DNA from: Aporrectodea caliginosa
Taxonomy: Eukaryota; Annelida; Clitellata; Crassiclitellata; Lumbricidae
Assembly: GCA_020284085.1 (NCBI GenBank)
Contig: JACEVL010000410.1
Span: 620,001-684,000, forward strand
Reading direction: 5' to 3'
DNA: 64,000 bases
The notes under the pieces: model-generated
What the model was told of the DNA's origin: nothing
What the model saw: only the letters and a program-made list of their open reading frames with translations
The model's database searches: none
Position numbers and translations under genes: made by a program
Shown: piece after piece, positions 10,353 to 23,685 of the stretch
Layout of the letters: every line of letters begins with the position of its first letter
Position numbering within the stretch: the stretch's first letter is position 1

Positions 10353-12479
10353 GGGTGGACCCGACGGCCTTAGACCCCAACATCTGTTGGATTTGACTAA
10401 TTGCAAAGAAACGGGCCCTGAACTGATTTCAGCTATAACTGCCCTTGTTAATTTGCTGCTGGCTGGGACTTGCCCCAACGAAGTCCGTTCGACTCTGTTT
10501 GGTGGCACACTATTTGCTTTGCGCAAAAAATCTGGAGGACTGCGACCTATTGTTATAGGGTACTTTTGGCGCAGGTTGAGCTCCAAGTGCGCGAACACGT
10601 TCGCCCTCCCAAGAGTCTCTGCTTACTTTGCGCATAAGCAAGTGGGAGTTGGCGTTCCCGGAGGCTGCGAAGCAGCTGTCCACACAGTAAGACGCTTCCT
10701 AAGCAGTATGCAGGAAGGCTCAGTAGTTGTTAAACTAGATTTTTCTAACGCGTTTAACAGTTTATACAGAGACCGTATGCTATCTTCAGTTTCAGACACT
10801 TTGCCTGAACTGCTACCGTACTGTAATTTGGCTTACGCGGAAACCTCTGACCTCAAGTTTGGTCGTTTCTCTCTACGGTCCGAGGTGGGGCCGCAGCAAG
10901 GCGATCCCCTCGGTCCGCTGCTTTTTTGTCTTCCACTACAGGTGACGTTGCTGAATCTCCAGTCCCCTTTGGTTCTAGGATACCTTGATGACCTCACGCT
11001 GGGAGATGCAGCAGCGGGGGTAGCTGCCGATGTGGAAACCATTGAACGTGAGTGCAGAGAAATGGGGCTATCTCTAAACCACGCAAAATGCGAGTTAATA
11101 ACTCACTCTGTCGACGCGATCTCCCCTGAACCGCTGAATCGCTTTTCGGTCACTACACCGGAAAAGGCCGTCCTTCTGGGCGCTCCACTTTCCACATTGG
11201 ATGCTCTCACGGCCTGTCTCGAAACTCGATGCTCTGAGTTATCTCTGGCCTTGTCCAGACTGGTAAGCGTCACTAAACACGACGCACTCATTTTGCTTAG
11301 ATGTTCACTCAGCTCACCTAAGTTGATGCATGTCCTTCGCTGTGGTCCTTGTTCTGGCCATCCACTTCTTGAACATTATGACTCACTTTTGAGAACCGGT
11401 CTTGGCTCAATTCTGAATCTTTCGCTGACGGAAGACCAATGGTTGCAGGCCTCCCTTCCTGTGAAGGCTGGGGGTCTGGGCATCCGCAGGGTATCTTCGC
11501 TTGCGCTTCCCGCCTTTTTGGCTTCCGCTGCAAGTACCCTCGCTCTCCAATCCTTCATGCTTAGCAATGTAATCTTAGATACAGACACACAATTTGACGC
11601 CTCATTTGAACATTGGTGCCTAAAATACCCCACCTCTTGTCCAGTTGGAGAGCTACCTCATAAGCAGTCATTTTGGGACAAACCTATTATTGCAGAGACA
11701 ATAACCGAGCTTGACCACTTTCACACTAGTGATTACCATCAAGCACGTCTGAAAGCAGTCTCAGCACCTCATGCAGGTGACTGGCTGTTTGCTTTACCCA
11801 TAAGTACATGCGGTCTCAGATTGGATGACGAGGCGGTTCGAATAGCGGTGGGCCTCCGTCTAGGCACCGTCATTTGTCATCCACACAGCTGCCCATGTGG
11901 CACTCTGGTGACCGCCGAAGGCTCGCACGGCCTATCGTGCCGCCTAGGCCCGGGCCGACAAGCCCGACACGCGGTCCTGAATGACCTAATCTGCAGAGGT
12001 CTCATTCAAGCGGGCATCCCGGCGGTTAAAGAACCGCCGGGTTTGTCAAGGTCTGATGGTAAAAGACCAGACGGCCTAACACTGATTCCGTGGCGCTCGG
12101 GTCGCTGCTTGACCTGGGACGTCACAGTTGCGGACACAGTGGCCCCTTCTTACTTGTCCACAACCTCCAACCAGCCGGGAGGAGCTGCTGAACTGGCTGA
12201 AGCCAGAAAAATGCTAAATACAGCCAACTGATGCAATCCTACCACTTTGTCCCATTGGCTTTTGAAACCATGGGACCACTTAACGCCAAGGGACTGGCCT
12301 TTCTTGCCGACCTGGGTCGTCTCTTGGGCCAAATTTCGGGCGACCCAAGAGAAACCAGTTTCTTGTTCCAGCGCCTGTCTGTTGTAATCCAACGTTTCAA
12401 CGCGGTTGCGTTCCACAGCACTTTTGTTCTACCAGATCTTGACAAGGATGGCCACTCCAGAGTAAACATTGCTTATTAA
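10351..12479 (+). pseudogene. reverse transcriptase with restriction-like endonuclease (partial, frameshifted)
   Basis: Coding sequence is open from the microsatellite junction (KGGPDGLRPQHL at 10351). Counting from 10387, RT motifs are visible: GGLRPIVIGY (50-59), KLDFSNAF with catalytic D118, GPQQGDPLGPLLF (168-180) and YLDD (199-202), where most LINEs have Y/FADD. The C-terminus has a CxCx9Hx3C zinc motif (C502, C504, H514, C518), then RPD (560-562) and WDVTV (577-581), matching the PD-(D/E)xK restriction-like endonuclease of the R2/NeSL/HERO groups. The frame stops at 12231. The family's C-terminal segment (PLAFETMGP... FLFQRLSVVIQRFN) continues in another frame to 12479, so one base was lost in the A run at 12207-12211. 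I am confident of RT plus RLE; clade assignment is uncertain. Confidence 0.8.
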
Positions 12480-12488
12480 TATCTGACA

Positions 12489-12513
12489 CCTGAGGGATTA
12501 TAGATACCTCGGG
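12489..12513 (+). repeat. 3'-terminal hairpin of the RLE retrotransposon
   Basis: CCTGAGG and CCTCGGG flank an 11-base loop and pair in RNA with one G-U. A (TAA)n tail follows after CAAAAAAA. The same hairpin recurs at 12989-13013 and, inverted, at 50919-50947 and 51323-51347. It is probably the RNA structure recognised by the reverse transcriptase. Confidence 0.7.
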
Positions 12514-12523
12514 CAAAAAAATA

Positions 12524-12579
<56 letters not shown>

Positions 12580-12580
<1 letters not shown>

Positions 12581-12779
12581 CTCGGGGGCAAAAAAATAAT
12601 AATAGTAATAATAATAATAGTAATAAAGCCAACAAACAAATATGCAGACTAATTAAATTAACTGTTTTCAATATTTTGTAAACCGTCATTAATTGAGTCC
12701 CGGGCTACTATTTGTGCAATCCGAGGTGCCTAAAACAGACAGAGTTTCCAATCTGCAGGGCGACTGATAGGCGCTGTAG
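12580..12779 (+). mobile_element. hairpin-half copy and repeat fragment between TAA tracts
   Basis: CCTCGGGGGCAAAAAAA at 12580 follows directly on a TAA tract and leads into another, mixed TAA/TAG tract (to about 12627). It is a copy truncated so far that only half the hairpin is left. From 12631 to 12779 there is about 150 bp of unrecognised sequence before the next TAA tract. Confidence 0.5.
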
Positions 12780-13050
<271 letters not shown>

Positions 13051-13051
<1 letters not shown>

Positions 13052-13392
13052 TGCAATGAAATTATTACTCTAAAGCACTGTGAAAGACCGGGATTTGTAG
13101 GTCTAAGTACTGCAAGAGTTTTGCTTACAATTACGATGATTAGCATTAAGACTCACATCTTTTCATATCATCGCAGCAGCTAAAGGGTTGCGTTGACCAT
13201 TGGCGAACATTCTGAGGATAGCCTTGAACCTTCGAGACCTGATGCGTTATCACCTGACTGTCCTGCCGTCCAATCCCTTCTCCTGGTTGTACGACCACCG
13301 GATGATCACTGCTGATGCTCTCCACTTTCGCCATCGTTGCCTCGACCTTTCGTTGATCAGGCTAATAAGACAATGATAACGATATTAAGGAT
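13051..13392. other. gene-free stretch
   Basis: Nothing recognisable between the last TAA tract and the compound microsatellite. Confidence 0.35.
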
Positions 13393-13573
13393 ACACCACC
13401 ATCATCACCACCACCATCATCATCACCACCACCACCACCACCACCACGACTATCAACAACAATTGCTACTGCTACTGCTACTGCTACTGCTACTGCTACT
13501 GCTACTGCTACTGCTACTGCTACTGCTACTGCTACTGCTACTGCTACTGCTACTGCTACTGCTACTGCTACTG

Positions 13574-13664
<91 letters not shown>

Positions 13665-13682
13665 AACTACTACTACCATAAC

Positions 13683-13740
<58 letters not shown>

Positions 13741-13773
13741 GTTATTATTATTGTTATTATTATTATTATTATT
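13393..13773. repeat. compound trinucleotide/hexanucleotide microsatellite
   Basis: Successive pure tracts of CAC/CAT (13393-13447), TGCTAC hexamers (13463-13577), TAC (13577-13677) and TTA (13683-13773). Long homopolymer-like open frames on both strands here (poly-Leu, Val-Ala repeats) are artefacts of the repeats. Confidence 0.9.
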
Positions 13774-16700
13774 GAATAGTTAGTATCGATACTATTGTAA
13801 TAATAGTTTAGAAATCACCGTTGAAAATATCGATGCTTGTTACCTTGATAGCAGAAGAACAACGAGAAATTTTACGACGCGAAGATAATATATATGCGAC
13901 CTCGTGAGTGGGACGTGTACTTCTGAAATAAGTACTTGCGTGCGATGTCTGTCACTAGAGGACTGAAGGTACTTCGAGATAGTTGAACGAAGATTAAACT
14001 TCTTTGCAGGAGGTTGTCATAATGCTAGGATTCGAGATAAGGGAGAGTGCTTGTATAGATAAATTCATTTTTAAAATCAGCAGGGTCGAAACCACACGAT
14101 AGCCACTTATATTTACATGGTAAAATCGAGTGGACATTGTGTTAGAAATTCCGATGAATTGCAGGAAGGTTCAAGTAGCAGCTAGATTAAAAATCTCAGA
14201 CTGAGCAGATAAAAGAAGAGTAGAACCGAACGAACATGCCTAGACATGAAGGCAGTATGATCTGGAAATTCAGCTTCTATAACAATCCTAGTCTTTGTGG
14301 TGTTGTCACCCACTTTGTGGATACTCGCTAATCTACTATTTCAGCATAAACACCTGCGCACATAGTCAATTTGAAAACACTGCATAAACAACTTCAACAC
14401 AAACCTCTGTGCCAAAGGACAGTCTTTAAACAAGACCACTTATTGTCTCATCTTATGGAAGCTGCTTAAACAATATTAAGCAGTAGCACAAGGTGGGAAC
14501 ACGAAACACAGAATCTGTTGGCTGAGGTCTACGTGTGGTTGGAAGCCCGTTATCTGAGCAATTTTTCTTACTGATGAACTTTTTCTTCTTAATGCTCATA
14601 AGTAGTACTTAGGTAAGCGTAGGCTCGGCAAAAAAATCGGCATTAGGGGCCTATGTGCCACTCACAATTCACATTAAAATGCCGGCCTCCGGAAGAAAGC
14701 TAGTATACGGTATATTGGTCAAAGTTATCAATATGCATTGGTGACGTATACACTTACGAACTGTATAGATTTAAGACCATTGGATATGTGTACAGTAATT
14801 TATTTACATGCTACATACAGGCCTATCTGGTAGCTTATCTACTACGACACTCGTCATTTCGCTTTAAAAGAGATTGTATCAAATCACTCAACTAGAGTTC
14901 AAAAGCCAGGCCAGTGGACGTCTAGTTATTGTACTTCCTTGTTTCATTTTAAATTTTTCTATTACTACACTTAAAGAACAATCACATGGTGACCATTGTG
15001 TAAACACAGCAAAAGCCTGACTTCACGGAGTCCTAGAGACTTTATAGACTGGCACAGATGTCTCTACGTGAATTCTAAACGAGTCCGATACACGCATCGG
15101 TTGGTGGTCCTACACGACCCTGTCGGATTTTGAACGTAAGCTTCAGTTCGAGCATAAACTGTGAAAGGTTTATTTGATAACTGTTTTGTTTGATTGCTTA
15201 ATGATTAGTTGATTATCTGATTGATTGGCTGAACCTTTGAACCTTTATGATGCGCCTATAGAAACAGTGAAATGGTAGTTTGTTGTTGTGCTGATATATA
15301 TGGCAGTAGGTGAAATCGAGAGGACTTGATCATAATGCGTTTGTCTCTCAGGGAGACCATTCCACAGAAACTGCCACCTTACAATACTTACATGTTCTGA
15401 CTGACTGATAACATCTACTTGTGGACACATCAGATCTGTATTTGACATAGTTGACAATGAGCCTACTATGTGTCTGCAAAGCTTAGCCAACGAGGAAGCA
15501 CTTAGCTGATCCAATTATTGATACGGCTGTGACAGTACATGTAAGCTTATCGTTTACTAAGTGGCTTTTATGTGTCTTGAAATTATTATTACGATGGTTT
15601 ATCAATCGCATTTCTTTCAGGTCGATTGTACAACGTTAAATTTCACCGTCTCTCAAATGTCGTTTCGTTAGTATCCTGTTCTTCGTCTCTTACTATTTCT
15701 ATTAGTTCTGCTCCTACAATTCCCTCATTTCATCATTCAATAGCCACGGTCATTTATATACAGGTGACATCGCGATATTCTCGTCTTCTGTAGTTCATTC
15801 AACTGCTTAACGGTACTTAACTATTTTAAAATTCCGCTCCTTTCATAAAAGTAAATGTTAGGCCTATATGCCTGCAGTAACTATAGCTGCATGTCTGAAA
15901 ACAGAATTCATCAAACAAAACTGAGGTTCCTGCATGATGTCGTTCTCAAGATCTCTTCTTTTTAGCAGTTCCTTTTTACCTATGAGATACGCAGATCTAC
16001 GAGCACCAAAATTCGTAGTCTATAGGTGACATTTGAATCCAGGCAGGCATAGGAATATCGTGTTGGCAACATTATGTATATGGTCCTGTTGCATCGTATA
16101 CATTGGCAAACTTTGACCTGTTCTTCGTTATCTAACGTTAATACTCGAAATTTGATTAAATGTAATAAGATTTTTCAAACTACTTGCACTATAGTCTTCA
16201 TTAGTTTCATGTGTATATATCGTATAGCATCGTAAATTTCTAATTATTGATAGTTCTAAGGTTCATTTTGATGTTCTTTGAGCAAGCTAGTACTGGCTGT
16301 TATTATTATGTGATTCTACTTTACGAACGATGGCTGGAAGCACTCTGAAGGAATTAGAATTTAGAAGTAATTGTTTTGACATTTTGCGATTTCATTGTGA
16401 TCGTTTTTTATAGACTTCGGGCTGGAACTGGAATCACTTAGCAATGAAGGATTGAACTCTTCAAGTGATGTTCAAGTTTTTACAAACATGCTTTGTGTGA
16501 ACACTTTTGGTCAATTGCTAAGGTGCATTTCCATCCAAATCTATGCAAAATTATGTTAGTTTTAAGCTCCGATGTTAGACCTGCACATAGAGGATTTGTA
16601 GCGGACAATTTATTATTATTGATCGTTGCCTCTACACTGCATGCGTGCGAGCTCTGAGACGGCACTCCAGTGGAGCTACAGTCCAGAAGAAGGACATCGT

Positions 16701-17275
16701 CATGTCTTCCTGTCTTCCTTCCGATGCCATTTCTCCGACAAAAGCGATCTTGCTACGACGTATATTGAATTCCGCTCCTTTCATGCTACGCTCGTTAGAA
16801 TTAATCCACTGCTATTGCAGCTAATGCACGGAATTAGCATTTGCAGAGTAGAACAAGCAACCGAAGACAATTGCACGAGGATGGCTAGATACTCTGTCAA
16901 AGGATTAGACACTCGTGCACATCGTATCACGAAGCATTCCACAATGGCTTATGCAGTCAGACAACTACTGCGGATCCCAATCTAATTAAATAAATAAAGA
17001 GTAGCTTGACTATGAGCAGCTCATGTGATTGACATAGGCCTACAATATAATATTATACATACTTTGCTTTACAATCAGTGTTCTGATGCTGATCCAGAGA
17101 TAGTCAGTTTTTCCCAGTCTAAAACTTCAGACTTGGCTGCTAGACAAGTAGACAACGCCGAGCTTTCTCGATTGTAGACCCCTTCATCTGAAATGATCTC
17201 CCATCGGAGCTGCGCTTGTTACCTCTGACCAATCAAACTGGGTTGTATAAATCACCCAAGTCATTTTTCTTAAAT
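13774..17275. other. gene-free region
   Basis: No domain-bearing coding region, SINE or terminal repeat was found over about 3.5 kb. The frame at 16626-16985 (119 codons) has no recognisable motif. This could be intronic or intergenic DNA. Confidence 0.35.
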
Positions 17276-17366
17276 CATCGCTGGGCTGGGAGAGCCCCTG
17301 AGTAGGTTTCTTGAAGTGGCGCTATATAAGTCCTCAAAATGAATGAACGAATGAATGAATGAACCA
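17276..17366 (+). mobile_element. SINE 3' end with (AATG)n tail
   Basis: GCCCCTGAGTAGG, then CTTGAAGTGGCGCTATATAAG, then a tail of AATGAATGAACGAATGAATG. The core is shared with 8163 and (as complement) 48290, but the tail unit differs. Confidence 0.55.
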
Positions 17367-20300
17367 TCCGGCAAATTTAAGATCGAAAATCGCAATTCAC
17401 TATTCGCATATAACATTTAATTAGTGAAAAACGATGCATATCGTTGATTATTGTAGCAAAAAACATGCTGTAACAGACTAGATTGAGATTAAAATATGAG
17501 ATGTGATAATGTACAAAAACGCATAGCAACACTGAACTTTTTAGATGTCGCTTTTTCTCTTTTGATTGATTTTTGATTGGCACGTGCGGGGCTTAAATCC
17601 TTTGGGGTCCAGCTGAATTTAACCTCTGCTTTCGACAGCGCATGCTGGCATACTGGCCACACTAATTTCACGAGTACGAAGTCACTGAGGCGAATCGGAA
17701 CAGCTATCCGTCAACTGAACAATATGATGACTGCGACACAAGACTGGGTCTTTGCATCGCCGAAGTCTTTGACGTAGGGCTCTTTGACGACTGGGTTTGT
17801 CTCCGATACATCGTAACACCAAGTGCGAGATGGTGTGCTGTGACATATTGAAAGGAGCGTCCTCTTGTGATGAGCGCCATCTACTCGTCAGTTACAGTGC
17901 TCATCCCGTCGGTCGAATTTCAAAAGCCAAAGTGGAATGAAGAATGACAAAGAAGAGACCACCACAGATGGATCATGTATAGTATACACTCATGTAGACC
18001 TCTAGCGGCGGAAATAGGTACTCGAAAATTGATCAGCGGACGTGCATTGATAGATAGGAATAGAATCCAATGACAAGAATCTAATGGAATTTTCGGTGTA
18101 GATGGAAATTTACATAGCGACTCCAGGAACAAGCGAAGAGCCATATTTCAAAGTCCATTTACTGCACGCCGCCAATTAAATATTGGCTTTGTACAGTAGG
18201 AGATTCGTGCAAGGCAGAGCAGTCTCTGTCGTGTGCGGTTATAAGCAGTTGGCAATCAGAATGAATGAAGTAACATGGAACCTGAATGGATGACCCTCTC
18301 TCTAGTCAGTGAAATGTCACCTTGACCAACTCAGCCGTCCATTCCTTCGGAGCTGGTAAATGGTAGCAATTAGACATGATGTCCAGTTTTTGGACAGGTG
18401 CCGTCCTGTTTGCGCTTCAAACAATTGTTGGTATAGAAACTGCGTTACATCGACTTTTTTATCTTTTACTGCCCCAATAGCACTGCGTGTGACCGAGTAT
18501 TGCTTCCAGTGGCTCCTCTGTTTAAAATGGCCTTCAATGGAGCTGTCGTGATGGTATTGGCTCTATCACCTTCTTTGCCTGATGTTCCTCTTTCATCGCT
18601 GTAGAGAAACGCGCGTCCTACTTCTAATCAGTCATTTCGAGAGGCCGAAAAATACGCCGTTTGTATTTTCTAATTATAGACTTACAATCTCTTAAATAAA
18701 CGACTGAACAATAATTATTTATACGAATGCATGATTAACGAGCGATCACCTTAACTCGCCTTAGAAACTAACTGACAAGATGCACATTAATTAAGACTCA
18801 GAGACAGCATGGACTCAGAGAGAGAGAGAGACAGAGAGAAGAGCTCACTGACACAGAGAGAGAGGAGAGAGAGAGAGAGAAGGAAGACAACGACAAGAGA
18901 CAGAGACATGATTATCCGAACAAAACAGAAAAGAGACGAAGACCATTATGCTATCGGATAGATAGCTCAGATTGATGAATGTACATGTAGGTCTCGTTAT
19001 TTCGTTTCCCTTTAGCCATGTTCATTCGCTAGGTGGCAGAAGCATTTCGTAATCAAAGATATCGAAGGCAGAGGATAGGTGAGGTCCACGAGAATGAGAA
19101 CTGCTGCTTCTTCTTTGTTCGTGAAGCTGCTTATCATTGGGAACGGTGAGTAGGCTAGTGCATCTTTTGTGGAATGATACTTGCGGTAGGCAAACTGGAA
19201 AGGGAGTACAAAGGATGGGACGATAGCCGAAACTTTACGAGTTGGCCTATTAAAGGTTAAAAGATTACGTGAGGCTATTGGTGGGGCTTAATAAATTATG
19301 AAATTTAACAGATTTCAAGACAATGTATTTACTGAGCTCAGGTTATTTCTCTGTCTGCTAAGTTATGTAGGTTACGTGGGCTCGTGGTATAGTACCCAAT
19401 GTATCATTTTTCTGTTGCAAAGGCTGTTGACATCACCTCCTATGCTAGGCCTCACTCGATCATTGGCTTTATTGTTTTCTTATCGGTATGTTGTTCGTAG
19501 AATCCGCGGCTGACTGTCTACGAAGGGTGCATTCAGAGTGAGTGGCGCGAGAAGGGATTTCAGTGAGACCCTAATTCTATTCGGAAATTCGAAGCGGCCG
19601 TTGAAACTGATCCGTCGCGTGCATCTGATTAACCAACAACGACGAGAATATTCCGTAACGAATTATACCATTCGTCTTCTTCTTCCGTACAGAACGACGT
19701 ACCACGATTAACCCTTTCGGTCCTGAAGCCACTGTCCGGCTGTAGTGAGTTTATAGGTAAGAAACGTCTATGCATAAACAAGTGCACTTGGCCTCAAGTG
19801 CAGAGGTCGGACTGTGAGGCAGCTGCTGACTAATAACAGACACCTTTGACAGGTGGTGCAGTGTACTGTAATGTAAATCTCAGAGATTTCTCAGTCCCAC
19901 ACGAAAGCCACCAACTTATTCACCGGTGCTTGATGACATTCTGTGCTAAACGAATTGAACGACGATGGTTTGACCACCACGTCAGAAGACGTCGATTAGA
20001 ATCTAGTCGTGGTAGAAAAGAACTTGACAAATGTCTGTACCCCTTGCCACAGGGTAGTACAGAAAAATCTTCAAATGGTCTGTGGTAATTAAATTGACGA
20101 GGCGCGGGCAGGTAAGGTAAGTAAGTGAGTTGGTATCATCAGAAAGTTCACAGAGGACCATGTACCATGTCAGCGGTGCTGCTACAGTTTCAAAGGCAAG
20201 TTCAAAAAATAGATTGTTCATTTGCTAGATTGGTGTTAAGGTTACACTTCAGCCGTAATATTCTCTCAATTAGTGTTCGCCTCTGAAATTAGGTCTAACA

Positions 20301-20576
20301 CACATTCTTTGATCTTTGGAACCCGCTCCTAGCAGTATTCTAGCAGCTTCTACACAGGCATGCATGTAGATAATTATGTTACAACCTTTTAACCATTTAA
20401 CACACGTTTCGGATTTTAAAAAGGCTTCCTGTTTTTGTATTGCTGTGGTGGTATTCGGGAGTCTTAGCCATATATTTCTAAAAACGCAAAACCTGAATGT
20501 GTATCCATATCTTAAACATTTGTCATTTATTGAAAGAAGACAGAATGGAAACTTGAAACATCTGATCAACTAATAA
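17367..20576. other. gene-free region with a GA repeat
   Basis: No gene is supported. A GA-rich microsatellite occupies 18814-18883. The short open frames are not convincing. Confidence 0.35.
18814..18883. repeat. (GA)n microsatellite
   Basis: An imperfect GA repeat with ACAGAG interruptions. Confidence 0.85.
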
Positions 20577-20835
20577 TAATAATACTAATCTTTTCTTTAT
20601 TGAAGCGCCTGACAAACGCACTGCGCTGTACATTTACATGTTATGCAATTGAAACAATTCACAAGAACACAAATGACAGAAGACATAAATCTTAACTACT
20701 AACAGAACATACAGCCTGTAATACACGGCGCTAATAGCAGCCTACAAAGCATGTCCGCCCTAACGGGGCTCGAACTCGGTACCTCTCGCTCTCTATGCCA
20801 GTGTGTTATCCAATGCGCTATCGGGCCCCCCTAGC
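20577..20835 (-). mobile_element. tRNA-derived SINE
   Basis: Read on the minus strand, the head GGGCCCGATAGCGCATTGG carries a box A-like segment. GAGTTCGAGCCCCG downstream is a box B. The element continues through GCGCAGTGCG/GGCGCTTCAATAAAG to an ATTATTATTAG tail at 20577. Both internal RNA polymerase III promoter boxes are recognisable. It would not fold as a true tRNA gene. Confidence 0.6.
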
Positions 20836-21508
20836 CATCTGTATCGTCAACCTGGCTTTTCTTAAGCCATTCAATTGTTATAGGCCACCTTACACTTAGT
20901 CGCCTTACTCAACAGATTCATGAGAACCACGTTGCCATCGTATTCACCAAAGCCAGATCTTCAAAGAGTCTATCTCCGTCCAAATCAGACTCCAATGCCT
21001 CGCTCTTGCCTGGCTTATAAGTGTTAGCGACTTGGCTTGTACTGAATGCTACGGACACCTGCTTATCGACCGCTCAACTGAAGGACGCCGATAACATTGC
21101 AAACAATCAATAATACTCATCTATCTTCTGATAACCAGCGTCTTATCTCTGCTTGTATCTGGATATCATATTATAAATGACCCAAGGCAAATATACAGCC
21201 TCCATGCGTCTTCTAGGACGGGGATATCCATCTCCACCAGCGACTATGTACAGTATATAGATTTGTCTAGTATTATCAGCCACAAAGCCTCATTTGAGCA
21301 AAAAACTAATTTTTAAGACATTTAGATCTGTTGCTGGCGATTACATAAAGCGTATACAGCCTGCGCTTTATATGGACTGGCTGTGAAGATGAAAGGCTGC
21401 AGGAGATTCGGTTGATTGCTTCATCGTGAAACTGAAAGGTAATCAGCGAAAAAATCTGAATTTCCATCCCATCTCTTTGTCATACTTATCTTATTTTTCT
21501 TCTTATGC
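20836..21508. other. gene-free stretch
   Basis: Nothing recognisable. Confidence 0.35.
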
Positions 21509-21954
21509 CGCCTCCTCATCCTCCTCCTCATCCTCCTCCTCCCTCCTCCTCCTCCTCCTCCTCCTCCTCCTCCTCCTCCTCCTCCTCCTCCTCCTCCTCC
21601 ACCTCCTCCTCCTCTTCTGCTTCGCATTCTTCTTCGCATTATTCTTCGCTAAATGCAGTTAGCAACTGATGCAATAGAGGATATACTTACTTACTTTTCT
21701 TCTTCACATTCGTCTCTTCTAAGTCGTCGTTACCATCATCATCATCTTCTTCTTCTTTTTCTTCTTCTTCTTCTTCTTCTTCTTCTTCTTCTTCTTCTTC
21801 TTCTTCTTCTTCTTCTTTCTTCTTCTTCTTCTTCTTCTTCTTCTTCGCGTTGTTGTTGCTGTTGTTGTTGTTGTTGTTGTTGTTGTTATTCTTCTTCTTC
21901 TTCTTCTTCTTCTTCTTTCTTCTTCTTCTTCATCCTCTTCTTCTTCTTCTTCTG
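21509..21954. repeat. pyrimidine-rich compound microsatellite
   Basis: TCC repeats (21509-21616), then, after an interval, TTC repeats broken by a GTT block (21734-21954). Long open frames of poly-Ser, Leu or Gly here are repeat artefacts. Confidence 0.9.
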
Positions 21955-22956
21955 TTTTTAGTCTAAAACTGTTGGGCGCTTTGCGACCCTTTCCATGCAA
22001 GCCGTTCACGACTTTTCAACCCATATTCTCAGAACTTCAATCACAGCCAACATAAACTTAAACCCCGTACTGAAGCTTTTGGGCAGATTATCTCATGTCA
22101 TCGAGCAACAGTTGCGGAAGCATATTCTTCTTCGAAGGCCAATAAGGAAATAAGCTTACTTAAAGATTTCAATCAGCAGCGCCAGTCCAATCAACCACTG
22201 CAGGATCCCAATTCTCTATAGCATCTTAATAGAAACCTGATTCTTGTGGCGCTCCGTCTTTTGCATTATAGTGTATATACTTAACAAATGGAAGTGATGG
22301 GAGCAAATGATCGTTTAGTTTACCGTCTCTGGACTCGTTGTTCATTGATCAGACCAAACTATAATAGTACACATGTCTTTGATCTTGTTTTGAGATGCCA
22401 TCTAACATTAAAATGTGTCTCCGAAGCACCGGCTGCAGGGCTCAGATCCTATGGTGCTTGTCGACCTTTGTAATGCGCGTATACACTGCATATCTAACTT
22501 GCCGAACACCAGCCTTAACACTAAATTTGTTCATTCCTATATAGCTGCTTTAGTTTTTCTGTTACTTACCACCAGGGTGAGAATTGCTGTGGGTTTGGGG
22601 GGGGGTTAAACTTTTTTACAATTCCCATACTGCTTACCACTAAAGGTTGGACCAAACTATTATGCGGTGCTCGGCAGTTTCGGACTGAAGAGGCGACTTT
22701 TGTTTCTGAATATACGCGGCGTTTTATACATGCATGTGAATATATAGACGAGTGTGTATACTAGGCCTATACGAATAAATATATATATGGACATACAAAT
22801 TATTATATTTCGGTATGTAAATATATATATATATACAGTATATATATGAATAAATAGATGCGTGTAAATATATCTATTGACGGCGTTTGGCTGCAGTGAG
22901 CACATACATGCCCTCGCGTGATTGCATAACTTGTGACAGCAACAGTATGAGATGAG
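21955..22956. other. gene-free stretch
   Basis: No gene is supported. TA-rich dinucleotide runs occur near 22780-22850. Confidence 0.35.
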
Positions 22957-23217
22957 CGGAGGAGGAGGAGGAGAAGGAGGAGTAAGGGAGGAGGAGGAGG
23001 AGGAGGAGGAGGAGGGCAGGAGGAGCAGGAGGAGGAGAAGGATGAGGAGGAGGAGTATTTCTCCGACTCACATCTGCACGTCTCTGCTGTTCAGACGTTG
23101 AAACAAATGACTTTGACCAGACGACGACTTGGAGGTTGACGTGCGCTAGCAAAAACATCGTCGATAGGAGGATGCAGAGTCTGCTGCTGAGGAGAGGAGG
23201 AGGAGGAGGAGGAGGAT
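22957..23217. repeat. (GGA)n microsatellite blocks
   Basis: Two GGA blocks, 22957-23055 and 23189-23217, are separated by about 130 bp of CpG-containing unique sequence. Confidence 0.85.
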
Positions 23218-23599
23218 GCATCTGATAGCGTCAATGAGATGATAAAGTATCGATCGGTCCATTTGTGTTCGTATCAATACACGATCGCTATTTCGATTGA
23301 TGGATTCTGTCGAAACGAAAACGACGGATAATCATTGAGAACGCAAAAACAATCGTCTGTTGCCCACGACCGAATACGTAATGTCTTCCTTATCGTTCGG
23401 TCGCTATGTAGGAACGGTTTCGCCTCTTCTCAGACCCGCTTTAGACGAAATACTTCAGACTTAGCAGCATCTCGAAATCTGGCCTTCGTGTGTTTTATGG
23501 AGACACTACTCATATAAATCTAAGACGCTGGCAACCAAGGTTTTTAACAATCCAACACAGTGATATATACCGATTCCTAATTTCCTATTATATAGGCCT

Positions 23600-23685
23600 A
23601 TGGACCCCGGATTTGAACGCAGGTGGCGCAGGTGAAAGGCTAACACTTTACTGATGAGACAACTCAGTCACCATATTTTAACTAC
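23600..23685 (-). mobile_element. tRNA-like SINE head
   Basis: On the minus strand GGTGACTGAGTTGTCTCATCAG resembles box A. GCGTTCAAATCCGGGG resembles box B and sits about 45 bp downstream. It is too diverged for a functional tRNA and is probably an old SINE. Confidence 0.45.

Larger units (their letters stand above)
10351..12579 (+). mobile_element. 5'-truncated non-LTR retrotransposon, RLE type, in (TAA)n
   Basis: The copy starts abruptly inside reverse-transcriptase coding sequence directly after one (TAA)n tract. It ends with a very short 3' untranslated region made almost wholly of a hairpin, then another (TAA)n tract (12522-12579). TAA repeats on both sides suggest that the element's target is a TAA microsatellite, or that its own TAA tail has been reused as a landing site. 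The N-terminal part, including any DNA-binding domain, is missing. Confidence 0.75.

Noticed and set aside
16626..16985. 119-codon plus-strand frame
   Set aside because: No motif, no similarity I can name, and no supporting signals.
20755..20830. Functional tRNA gene
   Set aside because: Box A and box B are present, but acceptor and anticodon stems do not form and a SINE body with a tail follows; the same holds for 23600, 26490, 41970, 42145 and 45055.
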